Notes under the pieces: model-generated
Told to the model about the DNA's origin: nothing
Databases searched by the model: none
The model's input: the letters and a program-made list of their open reading frames with translations, nothing else
Translations under genes and position numbers: made by a program
Assembly: GCF_038502225.1 (NCBI RefSeq)
Contig: NC_091321.1
Location: 37,755,390 to 37,819,389 of the forward strand
Direction of reading: 5' to 3'
From: Cherax quadricarinatus
Taxonomy: Eukaryota; Arthropoda; Malacostraca; Decapoda; Parastacidae
DNA length: 64,000 nucleotides
Shown: positions 52,284-62,443 of the stretch, piece after piece
How the letters are laid out: each line of letters opens with the position of its first letter
Position numbering within the stretch: the first letter of the stretch is position 1

Positions 52284-55200
52284 ATGGCCTATTTACAGTG
52301 GAATATCCGCGGCCTCAGGGGTAATCGGGGTGAGCTTCAGATGTTGCTTTCCAGGTTTTCCCCTGTTGGTGCTTGCTTACAAGAACCAAAATTAAACTCG
52401 GCTGTTTTTCAACCTATCTCAGGCTATAATTTATTGTATTCTTCGGATCCTTTCTCAGATGGGACCTTTAATGAAAGTGCCCTTCTTCTACGCAATGATA
52501 TTCCGTACTGTCAACTATTTGTCCATACATCGCTGCATTACACTGCAGCCCGTATCCACTTGAATAAGTGGTTTACAATATGTTCTTTATATCTCTCTCC
52601 TTCTCGAGCATTTTCTATCCCAGACTTTGCCTTTCTTGTTTCATCCTTACCACCACCACTTCTGTTACTTGGTGATTTTAATGCCCACCATTTCCTCTGG
52701 GGGGGGTCTCATTGTGACTCACGTGGCATTCAGTTGGAGGCTTTTCTTGCCTCTCACCCCCTCCATGTTTTAAATACGGGTACTCCCACCCATTTTGATC
52801 CTCGTACTCATACTCTCTCTTGCATCGATCTATCAGTCTGCTCTTCCTCCACTGCACTAGACTTCACCTGGTCTGTTCTACCAGACTTACATGACAGCGA
52901 TCATTTTCCGATCATTCTTACTTCTCCTTCCTATTCACCACCTTTCCGTAGCCCTCGCTGGCAGTTTGATCGGGCAAATTGGGATCTTTACTCACACCTC
53001 ACTGCTTTTAGTGAGGTTCCTTCTTCATCCTCCATTGATGAGCTCCTACACATCTTCTCGACGTCAGTTTATACCGCAGCTTCTCATTCTATACCCCAAA
53101 CCTCAGGCAGGCATTCTCAGAAGTGCGTGCCTTGGTGGTCTCCCGCTTGTGCTCGTGCAGTACGTTTGAAGCGTGCTGCATGGGGCAGGTACCGGTACAA
53201 TAGAACCGCTGAGAGACTTCTTGATTTTAAGCAGAAGCGTGCGATCGCTCGCCGTGTCATCCGTGAAGCTAAACGCACTTGTTGGCGAGACTATGTTTCC
53301 ACCATCACCTCTGCTTCTTCTATGAGTGCAGTCTGGAAAAAAGTGAGGAAATTGAGTGGTAAATACTCTCCTGACCCAGCTCCTGTTCTACGGGTCGCTG
53401 GTGTTGATGTAGCAAACCCTCTCGACGTTGCCATTGAACTTGGCACACATCTGGTCCGTATTTCCCGAGGGCTCCATCTATGCCCCTCGTTTCTTTCCTC
53501 AAAGTCTGCCAGAGAGTTAGTGCCCTTGGACTTTTCTTCTCTCAGAGAAGAACAGTATAATGTGCCTTTTACACTTCAAGAACTGGAGGCAACGCTCTCA
53601 GCTTGCCGATCATCGGCAGCTGGGCCTGACGACATTCATATTCGTATGTTACAACATTTACATCGGTCAGCCCTTGTAGTCCTCTTACACCTCTTCAATC
53701 TTATTTGGGCACAAGGAGTTCTTCCCCAGCTGTGGAAATCTGCCATTGTTCTTCCTTTCCGCAAACCGGGTACTACTGGACATGATGCCTCCCACTATCG
53801 CCCCATCGCTCTTACTAGTGCAGTTTGCAAAGTGATGGAACGTCTCGTAAATCGACGTTTAATGTGGTATTTAGAGACACACAACAGTCTCTCCGCTAGT
53901 CAATATGGCTTTCGTAAGGGTCGTTCTACCATAGACCCCTTACTTCGCTTGGATACGTATGTTCGTAATGCCTTTGCGAATAATCACTCAGTTATTGCCA
54001 TATTTTTTGACCTTGAGAAGGCATATGACACAACTTGGAGGTATAATATTTTGGCCCAGGCCCATTCCTTAGGCCTCCGAGGCAATCTACCATCCTTCCT
54101 TAAGAACTTTTTAACTGACAGACATTTCCGTGTTCGAGTCAATAATGTTCTTTCCCCGGACTTCGTCCAAGCTGAAGGTGTCCCTCAGGGATGTGTTCTA
54201 AGCACAACACTTTTTCTCCTTGCTATAAATGATTTGGCCTCTGTTCTTCCACCCAATGTTTGGTCATCCCTCTATGTTGATGACTTCGCTATTGCTTGTG
54301 CAGGCGCTGACTGTCATCTTATTGCAGTTTCTCTCCAGCATGCGGTCGACCGTGTTTCCACTTGGGCCACCACGCATGGGTTTAAATTTTCAAGTACCAA
54401 AACTCACCAAATTACTTTCACTAGACGCTCTGTTATCTCCGATCATCCTTTGTACCTCTATGGCTCCCGTATCCCCGAACGTGATACAGTCAGGTTTCTA
54501 GGCCTTCTCTTTGACCGTCGGTTATCCTGGAAACCTCACATAACCTCTCTGAAGGCAATTTGTCACAGCCGGCTAAACCTTCTTAAAACCCTTGCTCATC
54601 TTTCCTGGGGAGCTGATCGTCGAACTCTGCTTCGCCTACATTCAGCCCTCGTTTTATCGAAACTCGATTATGGTGACCAGATTTATTCCGCGGCCTCTCC
54701 TGCTACTCTCTCTAGCCTTAACTCTATCCATCACCAAGGTTTACGTTTGTGCCTTGGTGCTTTTCGCTCTTCCCCTGTTGAGAGCCTCTATGCAGAAGCG
54801 AATGTTCCATCCTTGTCTGATCGCCGTGATGCCCATTGCCTTCGCTACTATGTACGCTCTCACGATCTACACAATCCTTCCATTTATAGAATCGTCACCG
54901 ATATTAGTAGACATTCTTTATTCGTTCGCCGCCCCTGTTTGCTCCGTCCCTTTTCTCTTCGCCTACATTCACTCTTGTCTTCCCTTCAGTTACCACCTTT
55001 ATATGTTCATGTAGCATCTCACTTTTCCCTACCCCCCTGGGAAGTTCCAGCTGTTCGGGTCTGTTCTTTCTCACTCCCTTGCTCGAAAGCTCAACTGCCT
55101 ACGGTGGCTTCCCGCTCTCTTTTTCTTGATCACTTCCATTCCCATTCTCATGCCACTGCTGTGTACACAGATGGCTCTAAGTCTTCAGACGGCGTCGGAT

Positions 55201-55985
55201 TCGCAGCAGTGTTTCCGGACAGCGTCGTGCGGGGACATTTACTATCTTCAGCTAGCATTTTTACTGCTGAACTGTATGCCATTCTTGCAGCACTTATTCG
55301 TATCGCATCTATGCCTATGTCATCATTTGTAGTAGTCTCAGACTCCCTTAGTGCTCTACAGGCTATACGAAACTTTGATACATCTCATCCCCTAGTTCTC
55401 CGTATCCAACTTTGGCTACGCCGTATCTCTACCAAACATAAAGATATTGTTTTTTGTTGGGTCCCTGGTCATGTCGACATACAGGGCAATGAACAGGCAG
55501 ACACTGCTGCGCGGTCAGCAGTACATGACCTACCAATTTCCTATCGAGGTGTCCCATTTCTTGACTATTTTACTACAATAGCTACCCACCTTCGCACCCG
55601 TTGGCAACAACGTTGGTCAACTCTGCTCGGTAACAAACTTCATTCTATTAAACCGAGCATAGGTTACTGGCCGTCTTCTTGTCATCAGTGCCGAGGTTGG
55701 GAGACCACTCTCTCCCGCCTTCGCATTGGCCACACTCGTCTTACTCATGGGTATCTCATGGAAAGGCACCCTGCTCCTCTCTGTGAGCAGTGTCAAGTTC
55801 CAGTATCGATTAGCCACATTCTGTTAGACTGCCCTCTCTATCAACGAGCACGCAGAATTTACCTCCAACGTCGTCTTCGTTCTACTACTCTCTCTTTACC
55901 TTCCCTTCTTGCTGATGGACCCTCCTTTAATCCTGACTCTCTCATTGACTTCTTGACAACGACTGATTTACTCCACAAACTCTGA
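52284..55985 (+). CDS. I-like LINE ORF2 (endonuclease, RT, RNase H)
   Basis: 1233 codons, no stop. Residues ~1-220: APE endonuclease (MAYLQWNIRGLRGN, CLQEPKL with the catalytic Glu, LLLLGDFNAHHFLWGG, DSDHFPI with the terminal His). ~470-760: RT (HYRPIALTSAVCKVMERLVN, YGFRKGRSTIDPLL, IAIFFDLEKAYDTTW motif A, GVPQGCVLSTTLFLLAINDL motif B, SLYVDDFAIAC motif C, FLGLLFDRRLSW). ~960-1090: RNase H (AVYTDGSKSSDGVGFA, TAELYAILAAL, VVVSDSLSALQAI, WVPGHVDIQGNEQAD), all four acidic positions and the His present. C-terminus: HxxC-type motif (PLCEQCQVPVSISHILLDC). It is the only LINE protein here with every catalytic box intact. Translation probably by reinitiation after ORF1 (44-nt gap). Confidence 0.94.
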   Translation: MAYLQWNIRGLRGNRGELQMLLSRFSPVGACLQEPKLNSAVFQPISGYNLLYSSDPFSDGTFNESALLLRNDIPYCQLFVHTSLHYTAARIHLNKWFTICSLYLSPSRAFSIPDFAFLVSSLPPPLLLLGDFNAHHFLWGGSHCDSRGIQLEAFLASHPLHVLNTGTPTHFDPRTHTLSCIDLSVCSSSTALDFTWSVLPDLHDSDHFPIILTSPSYSPPFRSPRWQFDRANWDLYSHLTAFSEVPSSSSIDELLHIFSTSVYTAASHSIPQTSGRHSQKCVPWWSPACARAVRLKRAAWGRYRYNRTAERLLDFKQKRAIARRVIREAKRTCWRDYVSTITSASSMSAVWKKVRKLSGKYSPDPAPVLRVAGVDVANPLDVAIELGTHLVRISRGLHLCPSFLSSKSARELVPLDFSSLREEQYNVPFTLQELEATLSACRSSAAGPDDIHIRMLQHLHRSALVVLLHLFNLIWAQGVLPQLWKSAIVLPFRKPGTTGHDASHYRPIALTSAVCKVMERLVNRRLMWYLETHNSLSASQYGFRKGRSTIDPLLRLDTYVRNAFANNHSVIAIFFDLEKAYDTTWRYNILAQAHSLGLRGNLPSFLKNFLTDRHFRVRVNNVLSPDFVQAEGVPQGCVLSTTLFLLAINDLASVLPPNVWSSLYVDDFAIACAGADCHLIAVSLQHAVDRVSTWATTHGFKFSSTKTHQITFTRRSVISDHPLYLYGSRIPERDTVRFLGLLFDRRLSWKPHITSLKAICHSRLNLLKTLAHLSWGADRRTLLRLHSALVLSKLDYGDQIYSAASPATLSSLNSIHHQGLRLCLGAFRSSPVESLYAEANVPSLSDRRDAHCLRYYVRSHDLHNPSIYRIVTDISRHSLFVRRPCLLRPFSLRLHSLLSSLQLPPLYVHVASHFSLPPWEVPAVRVCSFSLPCSKAQLPTVASRSLFLDHFHSHSHATAVYTDGSKSSDGVGFAAVFPDSVVRGHLLSSASIFTAELYAILAALIRIASMPMSSFVVVSDSLSALQAIRNFDTSHPLVLRIQLWLRRISTKHKDIVFCWVPGHVDIQGNEQADTAARSAVHDLPISYRGVPFLDYFTTIATHLRTRWQQRWSTLLGNKLHSIKPSIGYWPSSCHQCRGWETTLSRLRIGHTRLTHGYLMERHPAPLCEQCQVPVSISHILLDCPLYQRARRIYLQRRLRSTTLSLPSLLADGPSFNPDSLIDFLTTTDLLHKL

Positions 55986-56188
55986 TGATACTTTTCGCAC
56001 TCCCCTCAGCCCTTTCTAGTTCAGTCTCTTGCTGCCCTTTACCCTTTCACCATCCACTGCCCCGCTGTTATCCGTAACCTATTACTCATTCATCTCCCTT
56101 TTGCCACCTGATGCCCTCGCTTCCTTCCTGCCCTGCAGCGCTGTATAGTCCTTGTGGCTTAGCGCTTCTTTTTGATTATAATAATAAT

Positions 56189-56199
56189 ATACCATTCCT
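56189..56199 (+). repeat. Right target-site duplication of the I-like LINE
   Basis: ataccattcct directly after the element's TAA tail; the LINE-D frame resumes with GGC TAC ATG. Confidence 0.9.
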
Positions 56200-58843
56200 G
56201 GCTACATGGCCATACACAACTGTAGAACAGACCAGCAAGGGGGAGGAACAGCTTTATACTATTCAAATCAACTCGAATGTATCAATAAATCTTGCACAAG
56301 GGACGAACATGGAGAATATATCATAGCCAAATTTAAATCAAAAGACCTGCAAAAAACCCTCACAGTTATAAACATCTACAGAGTACCACAGTCAAACATT
56401 TAGTGAAAAACTAGGAAACATGATTACTGATGCACACATGAATAAAGACCACCTACTACTAACAGGAGATTTCACCATAAACATACCACGCGACCAGGAC
56501 CCACAAGTAACCGAATTCACAAACACAACGAGTAACTGCCTGTTGCTACCAGCAATATCTAAACCTACAAGAATCTCCGAGACAAGATTCTCCTTAATAG
56601 ACCACATCTGGACAAACACCATATTCCCTTTAAAATCAGGCATAATCACAGACAACACTACAGACTGCTACCCAACCTTTCTCATAACTAATCTGGGCAA
56701 ACTGCCACAAGACATTACTAAAGTAACCTTCAGACTACATAACGAGGCAGCAGTTAACAACTTTATAGCAGCTATGAATAACATCGATTGGCAAAATGAG
56801 CTCGAAATATATAAAGATATGAATGAATGTTTAAATAATTTTCTTAAAAAAGCCCAATGCCTCTATAACAGACATTGCCCCAGAAAAACTAAACAGATCA
56901 CAACAAAGAGACTGAATAATCCCTGGCTAACACCAAGCATCCTCAAATCCATTAACACAAAGCACAAATATGAAAAACAGTATAGAATGGGTCAAATAAC
57001 TAGAGAACAGTCTAAAAGTTACTCGTCAGCACTTACCAGCCTGATAAGAAGATCAAAAACATTGTATTATGAAAATAGATTACATAACATCAAAGATGAT
57101 ATGAAAAAAAACTGGAAAACTCTATCTGAAATTCTTGGAACTAAAAAGTTATCCAAAAACAAAGCAATCAAACTAACAAAATCAGATGAACCCCTACTCA
57201 CTCCATCCGAAATAGCAAACAGACAATGTTTTCTTCTCCACCATAGGAAAAAAATCTAGCAAACAAAATACCAAGCACAAATACCCGTCCATCAGACTAC
57301 CTCATAAGTACCTACCCAAATACACTATTCCTAGCTCCAACCAACCCCATTGAAGTTACGCTCATCATAAACACCCTTAAAAACAAGGCAGGAGACATAA
57401 ACAACTTGCCTGCTTTTATGTACAAAAAAGCTTCTCAAGTATTGTCACCAATTATTGCAACGCTCTTTAACAAATCCATTGAATCATCTACCTTCCCAAC
57501 AATCCTCAAAATAGAGAGGGTCACTCCGATCCATAAAGGAGGTGACCAAGCTGACTTGAATAACTATAGACCAATATCTAACTTAATACTGCTCTCTAAA
57601 ATCTTTGAAAAATTACTTCATAGACGGATCTATTCCTACCTCGTTTCACACAACATATTAAACCCTTGTCAGTTTGGATTCAGGAATAATAAAAGCACAA
57701 ATGATGCTATCATACACATGCTAGAACTAATATATACCGCACTTGAAGAGAAAGAAGTCCCGCTGGGCATTTTCATTGATATACGTAAAGCTTTCGATAC
57801 AGTCGACCATGAACTGCTGTATTCCAAATTAATGCACTATGGTATCAGAGGCCACTTCCTCAACTACCTAAAGTTATACCTTAGTAACAGAACTCAATAT
57901 GTGTATGCAAATGATGCAAACTCTTCCACCCAACCAATCACAAGAGGAGTCCCTCAAGGAAGCGTCCTTGGACCACTCCTCTTTCTCATCTACATCAATG
58001 ATCTACCGAATGCATCACAGCTACTCAAACCCATATTATTTGCAGATGACACTACATATGTCTTTTCCCACCCAAACACAGTCAATGCTGAATTAAAGAA
58101 AATATCTGCCTGGATGATGACTAACAAACTTACCTTGAACACTGATAAAACCTATTTCATTCAGTTTGGAAACAAAGCTGCAAATGATCCAATTAACATA
58201 TCGCTAAATGGATCATCAGTCATAAGACTCAGAGGGAAAATTCCTAGGTATCCACCTTGACAGTAGCCTTAAGTTCCGGACACACATACAACAAACCACC
58301 AAGAAAATCTCAAGACTGTAGGCATCCTCTCAATGATAAGGTACTACATTCCACAATCAGCTCTCCTGGCACTGTACCATTCACTCATATACCCTTATCT
58401 TGCATATGGAATTTGTGCATGGGGATCAACAACATCCCATCACCTAAAACCCCCTAATAACCCAGCAAAAGGCAGCAGTAAGAATGATAACAAATTCCCA
58501 CTCCCGCCAGCATACTCCACCAATTTTCAAAAGTCTGAATCTGCTCACCATTAAGAACATCCATACTTATTCATGTGCCTACTACATACACAGAACAATA
58601 CATGCAAATATAAACCCTCCACTCAAACTTCTCCTCACCAACCTAAACAGGACACATGACCACAACACAAGACACAGATCTCTCTTTGTTATACCTCGTG
58701 TCCATATCACACTGTGTAAAAACTCTATGCACATAAAGGGCCCCAAAATATGGAATTCATTACCAGAAGATATTCAAGTAACCCAGTCTGAAAATCAATT
58801 TAAGACTCTTCTCAAAAGCCACTTACAGGTTAGTACACACTAA
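56200..58843 (+). pseudogene. LINE-D ORF2: rest of endonuclease, RT and C-terminus
   Basis: Plus strand: NCRTDQQGGGTALYYSNQ, a frameshift near 56400, HLLLTGDFTINIPRDQD (Asp/Asn), FSLIDHIWTN, a linker rich in Lys/Asn, another break near 57260, then RT: TPIHKGGDQADLNNYRPISN, FGFRNNKSTNDAIIHMLEL, LGIFIDIRKAFDTVDHELL (motif A), RGVPQGSVLGPLLFLIYIND (motif B), PILFADDTTYVFS (intact motif C). Further frameshifts near 58243-58310 and 58460 precede LGIHLDSSLKFRTHIQQTTK, LALYHSLIYPYLAYGICAW and HIKGPKIWNSLPEDIQ (the GxxxWNSLP signature). RT palm is intact but the gene is broken in at least four places. Confidence 0.87.
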
Positions 58844-59213
58844 CCTGTGTACTCCACATAACTGAAACAATCACATTGAACCTTTTATCCATTGTTGACA
58901 GGAATAAAATTGAATCATCGTTTTCACAAAAAGCATTTTTGAATATAAATGTATCTTTGTATTATAAAAATTTTGATTCATTTATAATTAATATTCTACT
59001 GTACAACTACGAAATAATTACAATCCTACTGTACAACTATGATATACTCCTTAGTGTTAAGTAGACTGTAAGTCAATAATGTTAAGTTGGCCCATAATGC
59101 CAGGCATAATAGAGGCTCTCTTTGCATTGCAACCCACTATTGTAAATACAAAATCTCAATGTACTGTTTGCAAAGACATAAAATAAATAAATAAATAAAT
59201 AAAAATAAAAAAT
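58844..59213 (+). mobile_element. LINE-D 3'UTR and (AAAT)n tail
   Basis: AT-rich with two copies of tactgtacaactac/tatga (58998-59042). It ends in an aaataaataaataaataaat tract (59178-59203), followed by unrelated sequence. Confidence 0.8.
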
Positions 59214-59418
59214 TCCCGTCACCTGGACATTTTTCCTTACAGAGTCGGTTAGGTCCACCTTCCCTTTCTCCCTTGTGGGAGTGCTAACTGAGTTCTGTCA
59301 CTGACTTAGAGAAGGGTATAGTGAGAGAGACAGACCAGTGGAAGAAAAATTTCCACCACAGTATATCCCTGATATAAATACAGAAGAAAAAATTTATATA
59401 TTTTTTTTTTTTTGACAG

Positions 59419-59487
59419 TTGAAGGTTGTAAAGGAGGAAGTTGATGAATCTGACAGTAGAGACAATGCCACAAAGAACAATGAATGA
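59419..59487 (+). CDS. Candidate host gene exon E5 (C-terminal)
   Basis: A 15-bp T tract and gacag (AG at 59417-59418) form an acceptor. Phase-0 entry from E4 gives LKVVKEEVDESDSRDNATKN, two more residues (NE) and TGA at 59485-59487. A good donor AAG|gtaagt follows at 59491, so the stop would lie 3 nt before an exon junction, with a 3'UTR intron after it. The peptide resembles the polar end of E4 (VKQEVEES in E4, VKEEVDES here) and again carries a psi-K-x-E (VKEE) site, which argues for it being real. Alternatives: a skipped or alternative last exon. The next exon is not in view. Confidence 0.45.
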   Translation: MKVVKEEVDESDSRDNATKNNE

Positions 59488-59631
59488 AAGGTAAGTTGAT
59501 GAAAGTAGGACAGTAGCTACTGTCTCAATACACACACCTCTACTAGTTTTACCACATTTCTTGATCTAAAATCTGCATTTGATATTGCAAACATTGCCAT
59601 TATACTACATGAACTAGGCAAAATGAATATA

Positions 59632-59845
59632 CAGTGGAGCTTCAGTTGTTGAATGGACTAGTTTTCAAACAAATCAGTTTTCAAACTGAGTTGTTTGATT
59701 TGGTTTTCACATGTGGTCTTGGTTGTCGACCGACAGCACTCAGATCACATGATCACCTGAGTCCACAGCGAGGGTCTCAGTCAGTATAGTGACCAATGTG
59801 CATGCTCTAAACATCTCTTGAGCTCTTGCTGTGCATCTTATGAAG
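59632..59845 (+). mobile_element. Tigger-type left terminal fragment
   Basis: Begins CAGTGGAGCTTCAGTTGTTG, related to the terminus at 62444 (CAGTGGAACTTCAGTTTTTG), preceded by TA. About 200 bp to where TTAA-family sequence starts; no right end. Confidence 0.6.
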
Positions 59846-60562
59846 GTAATGAAACCAAAAGTACAAAATTTGATGGAAACTTACAGAATTACTCTATTGT
59901 GAAGTTGGCGGTCTTGGTAATAATTATGCATTAGCGATTTTGCCCAATTTGAGCCCTATTTTGGGCCAATTCCATTGTTCCAGTCGACCAAACTCATAGC
60001 TATTTCACTAGAACTTCTTTTATTCTATCGATTGAGTATGCAAAACTGCCCATTTACCTATTTCAGCTTCCCAGTAAAGTGATCTGAAATTACTAATTAG
60101 GCCAACTTCACACAAAATTCAAGAAAAGCCAATTTCATGATAGGGTCTAGCATAAACAATCCAGATATTCCTGGCACTAAAATAACATTTTATCTGTTCA
60201 TTAGTCATGTCTCTCGGCCTCTCTTATATAACGCTTGCTTTTCATTTTGAATTTTTATACACACAAAAAATAGATTTACTGTCAGACTACTATATAATTG
60301 TATAAATAATATCAGCACATTTGTGAATGCATATTAAACCCACAGTTGACGTGTATTGGACACATGATTTGTTTACTCTTGAACATCGGCAAAAATCAAA
60401 CATTTCCACTAATTTGAGCTCAATTTCAAGCTACTTTTATTCTTTAAACCATTGAAAATCATCTCTACTTCTGCAACATATCTTCCATTCTGTCAAATGA
60501 GACCAAGAAAGCAAGAATACAACCATAAATACCACATGAAAATACACCGCAAAGTCACTGTT

Positions 60563-62030
60563 TTAACCCTTAAACTGTCCACACGTAGACATACGTGCAT
60601 GTGCAGAGCGCTCCAGACGTATATCAACATTTTATTTTTCATTCCTTCAAATTTGGCATGATAGGCCTGATTCGCCTAGACATGAAAGAATGGGTCTGTG
60701 CACTCAGTGTGCGCACTGAAAAAAATTGGAGACCACTTAGTACCTTGTGGGAGCACCAGTTGAGCGCCAGCTAGAGCAAATATCGTGGCAAACACCAGTG
60801 ATTCACTGATGTCATGTTAACACTCACATTTTAAGAGGAAAGTAAAAATAGGTTAGATTAATGCATGAGTGGGTGTGAGTTGGACCTGACTAGCTTGTGC
60901 TACTAGGTCAGATGTTGTGCTCCTTCTTTCAGTGGATGTGACCTGACTAGGTGGGCCATTGGTCTAAGCTGGGAGGGTAACATGGACCTGCCTTGCATGG
61001 GCCAGTAGGCCTGCTGCAGTGTTCCTTCTTATGTTCTTATGTATTTGGCTGGCTGGCTTTGGCTGTCTCTATCTGTATCTGTTTATGTCTCTGTTTGTCT
61101 ATATCTCTGTCTGTATCTGTTTATATCTCTGTCTGTCTATATCACTATCTATCTGTATCTCTGTCTACATCTCTGTCTCTCACATGTACTCATAAATACA
61201 GTTATTATACATAATGTAAATTACCTAGGATAACCCAAAAAATTCCAGGCCAAGTGTTATACAGTGTTTGTAGACATAAGACATAAGACAAACATAGCAC
61301 AAATAATAGCAGTGTCACCTGCTCAGCAATCAGGGAGCGACACATACACCACAAACCAACAGGTTTACTAGCCGCTCCCTGAGACAGAGACAAGCAGATG
61401 GAAAGACAGACACACACAGGCAGACAGACAGACAGATAAGCAGAACTAGACAGACAGATAGATGTACAGATAGACAGACTGACAGACAGACATATAGAGA
61501 CATGTTTGTGTGCAAGAGTCAAAACATATAAAGGCAAGGTTTCCCCCTCCAGCAGCACATATTCATCAAATGTCATTTCTTTTCTGATGCTTGTCATAAC
61601 ACCATTCTTCAAGGAGTATCATACTCCAGCATGTCTAAAACACTGCTGGGACCTATAAATACTTTGTATATATTTCTAGACAATAGTAAATGACCAAGGT
61701 AGGTGAAAATGTTCACCTGTCAGTGCGATTGTTACAATTTGAGTACTATTTCAGTGCATAATATTAGTGTCAGAACAAAATTGGCTATAAAATCACAAGA
61801 ACTATTATAAATTGTAATTATCAGAACATAAAAATATATAAATTAAAATAAAAATGAGAGAAAAAGGTAAACTGGCAACACTTCAAGCGGAAGGACTGGA
61901 TGTTGCCGTCAGGTGAGCATCCAGAGCCAACTTCGTGGTCTTATATCTCGGTAGGTACTGGTCCTAACATTTTTTTTTTTTGGTCTTATACCACACAGAA
62001 AATTGCCCTCTTTAATTTAAAAACAGAAAT

Positions 62031-62069
<39 letters not shown>

Positions 62070-62155
62070 CTTTTTTTTTTCTTTTCTTTTTTCCAAAATA
62101 TTCGGAGCACCATGCAGGTGAACGTAGATCTACATTTGGACAGTTTAAGGGTTAA
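60563..62155 (+). mobile_element. TTAA element F nested in another TTAA element
   Basis: TTAA 60563-60566 and 62152-62155; ends CCCTTAAACTGTCCA / TGGACAGTTTAAGGG (15 bp); internal 1585 bp. Subterminal motifs CGTAGACATACG (60584-60595) and CGTAGATCTACA (62123-62134), each 17 bp from its tip. Contains a CR1 tail (about 60840-61045), TCTG/TATC microsatellites (61050-61190 and 61375-61505), and a T-run (62034-62069). No transposase. Confidence 0.88.
60840..61045 (+). mobile_element. CR1 3' tail within element F
   Basis: Ends cttgcatgggccagtaggcc then tgctgcagtgttccttctta and tgttcttatg, the CR1 3' tip. 5'-truncated, about 200 bp. Confidence 0.75.
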
Positions 62156-62443
62156 ACCAAAAACATGGCTGCATTTTTTTTTCTCTTGCACTGTGTGCTC
62201 CAGGATATTTTTAATGCTGTGCACACTGACCATGAAAACCCAGTCTCTCATATGTAGGCCTACCAGCTTTCTCCTGCAAGATTTGAAGCTGCTAGAGTTT
62301 TGCCATTAGTTATCATCTGACAGGTAAGAGGCAGTTAAATTTTCATTTAATGTATAGTATTTCAATTTAAATTTTTGTTTAGTATTCATTTGTACAGTTT
62401 CTGTGTGCTGTATATTTTTTGTACACTGTTTTATGTAGTAGTA

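Larger units (their letters stand above)
49568..56188 (+). mobile_element. Intact I-like LINE (two ORFs, RNase H), 6.6 kb
   Basis: Bounded by the 11-bp duplication. 5'UTR 49568-50304 (GC-rich, starting cctcttcaaggggggctcc; expected to hold an internal promoter), ORF1 50305-52239, 44-bp gap, ORF2 52284-55985, 3'UTR 55986-56170 and a (TAA)-type tail gattataataataat. TAA-repeat tails and an RNase H domain after RT are features of the I clade. Both frames uninterrupted, so possibly still mobile. Confidence 0.92.
49321..59213 (+). mobile_element. LINE-D: L2/CR1-group LINE split by an intact I-like LINE
   Basis: Its endonuclease begins at 49321, is interrupted at 49568-56188, resumes through RT (57406-58260) and C-terminus (to 58843), and ends in a 3'UTR with an (AAAT)n tail at 59178-59213. 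Removing the insert and one 11-bp duplication restores the endonuclease frame (…DFYTIP|GYMAIH…). Confidence 0.87.
59850..62310 (-). mobile_element. Outer TTAA-family element (D/E-related) hosting element F
   Basis: 59850-60562 and 62156-62310 are reverse-complement relatives of D/E (ccaaaagtacaaaatttgat; gtgtgctccaggatattttt; agctttctcctgcaagattt). They are split by element F at a TTAA (cactgtTTTAA|accaaaaacatgg). Terminal sequences of the outer copy are not preserved. Confidence 0.7.

Noticed and set aside
61039..61515. Leu/Ser/Val- and Cys/Leu-rich membrane-protein-like ORFs
   Set aside because: TCTG/TATC microsatellite read-through inside element F.
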